Assembly: GCA_946563605.1 (NCBI GenBank)
Contig: CAMNVW010000014.1
Span: 1-14,564, forward strand
Length of the DNA stretch: 14,564 bases
Direction of reading: 5' to 3'
Source of the DNA: an uncultured Clostridia bacterium
GTDB lineage: Bacteria; Bacillota; Clostridia; Oscillospirales; Ruminococcaceae
The notes under the pieces are model-generated. The model saw only the letters and a program-made list of their open reading frames with translations. It did no database searches and had not been told where the DNA came from. A program made the translations under genes and the position numbers. Positions 13,760-14,564 of this stretch are shown piece after piece (positions within the stretch are counted from its first letter, which is position 1; every line of letters begins with the position of its first letter).

Positions 13760-13835
13760 GGGGGCATAGCGCAGTTGGGAGCGCGTTTGAATGGCATTCA
13801 AAAGGTCGTCGGTTCGATCCCGATTGTCTCCACCA
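13760..13835 (+). tRNA. tRNA-Ala (anticodon GGC)
   Basis: A complete cloverleaf of 76 bases with encoded CCA. The acceptor stem GGGGGCA pairs with TGTCTCC and contains the G3-U70 wobble that marks tRNA-Ala for alanyl-tRNA synthetase. The D stem is GCGC/GCGC, the anticodon stem TTTGA/TCAAA with loop ATGGCAT (anticodon GGC, reading GCC and GCU), the variable loop AGGTC, and the T stem GTCGG/CCGAT with loop TTCGATC. There are extra G-U pairs at 5-68 and 49-65. It is a single-gene unit between a consensus promoter and a strong terminator. Confidence 0.97.
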
Positions 13836-13866
13836 AAAAAGCATCTGCATTTGCAGATGCTTTTTT
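13836..13866 (+). terminator. Rho-independent terminator after tRNA-Ala
   Basis: GCATCTGC (13841-13848), loop ATTT, and GCAGATGC (13853-13860) form an 8-bp stem. It is flanked by A6 before and T6 after, so the pairing can extend to 14 bp. It starts immediately after the tRNA CCA end. Confidence 0.95.
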
Positions 13867-13916
13867 CTTTTTATGCGCCTATATCTTTCCCTGCTGTTTA
13901 TCATGCGAAAATCCTA

Positions 13917-13945
13917 TTGACTGATTACGTTGTAAGTGTTGTACT
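13917..13945 (+). promoter_or_regulatory. Probable promoter of the TetR-type regulator
   Basis: TTGACT (13917-13922) and TGTACT (13940-13945) are separated by 17 bases. The -35 is five of six and the -10 four of six. The expected start of transcription near 13952 falls at the edge of the inverted repeat at 13953-13970. Confidence 0.55.
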
Positions 13946-13952
13946 TTCATTT

Positions 13953-13970
13953 ACAGACTGGTCGGTCTGT
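13953..13970 (+). promoter_or_regulatory. Likely TetR-type operator
   Basis: The inverted repeat ACAGAC-TGGTCG-GTCTGT has perfect 6-base arms and a TGGTCG centre. It lies at the predicted transcription start and 22 bases before the regulator's ATG. The size, symmetry and GACTGGTCGGTC core resemble operators bound by TetR-family dimers, so negative autoregulation is likely but inferred. Confidence 0.65.
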
Positions 13971-13992
13971 TTTTTTATGCAGAGGTGATTTC

Positions 13993-14523
13993 ATGAAGCA
14001 AAAACTGAAGAGCGAGTTAGCCCGTCAGCGAATTCTGGATGCTGCATTGCGTGAATTTTCCTCAAAAGGCTATGAGGGAGCGTCTTTAAATGCCGCCTGT
14101 GCAGAAAACGGCATTTCCAAGGGCATTGTTTACCACCACTTCAAGGATAAAAATGAACTATACCTGATGTGCGTGCAAATGTGCTTTGACAGCCTGACAG
14201 ACTATCTGCAAGCTGCGATGGAAACCTTTTCCGGCACACCGGAGGAACGTCTGCGAAGTTACTTCGGCGCACGGCTGCGTTTTTTTGCCGAACATCCTCT
14301 CTATCTGAATCTCTGTGCGGATGCCGCATTCCAACCGCCAGCAGAGCTTGCCGAGGAAATCAGGATTCGCCGCGAAGAACTCGACAAACTGAGTCTTTCG
14401 GTGCTGACCGCTCTATTGGAAGAGAACAAGCTGCGGAGCGGATTTTCTATTTCCACCATTTCTGAGGACTTCAGAATGTATATGGATTACTTTAACATTC
14501 GTTTCCGCGACGCCCTGCATTAG
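13993..14523 (+). CDS. TetR/AcrR family transcriptional regulator, possibly truncated by an amber codon
   Basis: DNA-binding repressor with an N-terminal helix-turn-helix. Residues ~8-55 (RQRILDAALREFSSKGYEG, SLNAACAENGISKGIVYHHF, KDKNELYLMCV) match the TetR_N domain closely. The C-terminal ligand domain is mostly helical and not diagnostic. The ATG at 13993 is preceded by GAGGTG, and an inverted-repeat operator lies upstream. The product is 176 residues, short for the family. Beyond the TAG at 14521 the same frame stays open to the window end and reads GSPPEQVLREHEE, which looks like the amphipathic last helix of a normal TetR protein. A CAG to TAG change is therefore possible. Target genes are probably off the right edge. 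Confidence 0.85.
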   Translation: MKQKLKSELARQRILDAALREFSSKGYEGASLNAACAENGISKGIVYHHFKDKNELYLMCVQMCFDSLTDYLQAAMETFSGTPEERLRSYFGARLRFFAEHPLYLNLCADAAFQPPAELAEEIRIRREELDKLSLSVLTALLEENKLRSGFSISTISEDFRMYMDYFNIRFRDALH

Positions 14524-14564
14524 GGCAGCCCTCCAGAGCAGGTGCTCCGAGAACATGAAGAAAG

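Noticed and set aside
13295..13924. 209-codon plus-strand open frame running across the tRNA gene
   Set aside because: It includes the well-known spurious translation of a tRNA (VVGSIPIVSTK) and overlaps the methyltransferase gene, promoters and terminator.
14521..14523. Reassigned UAG codon (read as Gln) in this genome
   Set aside because: rlmN, fmt and gmk end normally at TAG where family proteins end, so UAG is a stop here.
1..14564. CRISPR array, phage genes, known insertion sequences or toxin-antitoxin genes
   Set aside because: No regularly spaced repeats, transposase or integrase motifs, or recognisable toxin or antitoxin proteins were found on either strand.

Overview
The window looks like a chromosomal core-gene region of a Gram-positive, low-to-moderate G+C anaerobe, most likely class Clostridia and probably an Oscillospirales/Ruminococcaceae-type gut bacterium. 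The evidence is the Firmicutes gene order (yicC-remA-gmk-rpoZ, then priA-def-fmt-rsmB-rlmN-stp-prkC), AGGAGG-type ribosome binding sites, sigma-A-like promoters, a very short omega subunit and a membrane zinc peptidase between fmt and rsmB. The genus assignment is inference only. UAG is an ordinary stop here: rlmN, fmt and gmk all end with it.

Almost everything lies on the minus strand. Reading in the direction of transcription (right to left): a divergent promoter region at 13579-13759 serves an FkbM-family methyltransferase on the minus strand and a single tRNA-Ala(GGC) on the plus strand. Next comes a consensus-like promoter and structured leader, then yicC, a 293-bp intergenic element of unknown nature, and the tightly overlapping remA-gmk-rpoZ. 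A hairpin terminator follows rpoZ. Then comes a second eight-gene run: priA, def, fmt, a zinc peptidase, rsmB, rlmN, stp and prkC, with prkC running off the left edge. Spacings in this run are short (4-base overlap to about 45 bases), except 147 bp before the zinc peptidase, where a weak internal promoter may sit. At the right end, on the plus strand, the tRNA-Ala terminator is followed by a TetR-type regulator with a likely autoregulatory operator.

Functionally the cluster joins nucleotide supply (gmk), transcription (omega), replication restart (PriA), translation initiation and protein N-terminal maturation (Fmt, Def), rRNA and tRNA methylation (RsmB, RlmN), RNA turnover (YicC), biofilm/matrix regulation (RemA) and cell-wall-responsive Ser/Thr signalling (PrkC with its phosphatase Stp). 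This matches the well-known Bacillus subtilis gmk-to-prkC neighbourhood, except that coaBC is absent between rpoZ and priA.

I see no clear new multi-gene system, CRISPR array, phage or known IS element. The points most worth a second look are an apparent amber codon that shortens the TetR regulator, and the yicC-remA gap. That gap holds a 26-bp perfect palindrome, a 9-bp direct repeat bracketing an inverted repeat, and a small ORF with a good ribosome binding site.
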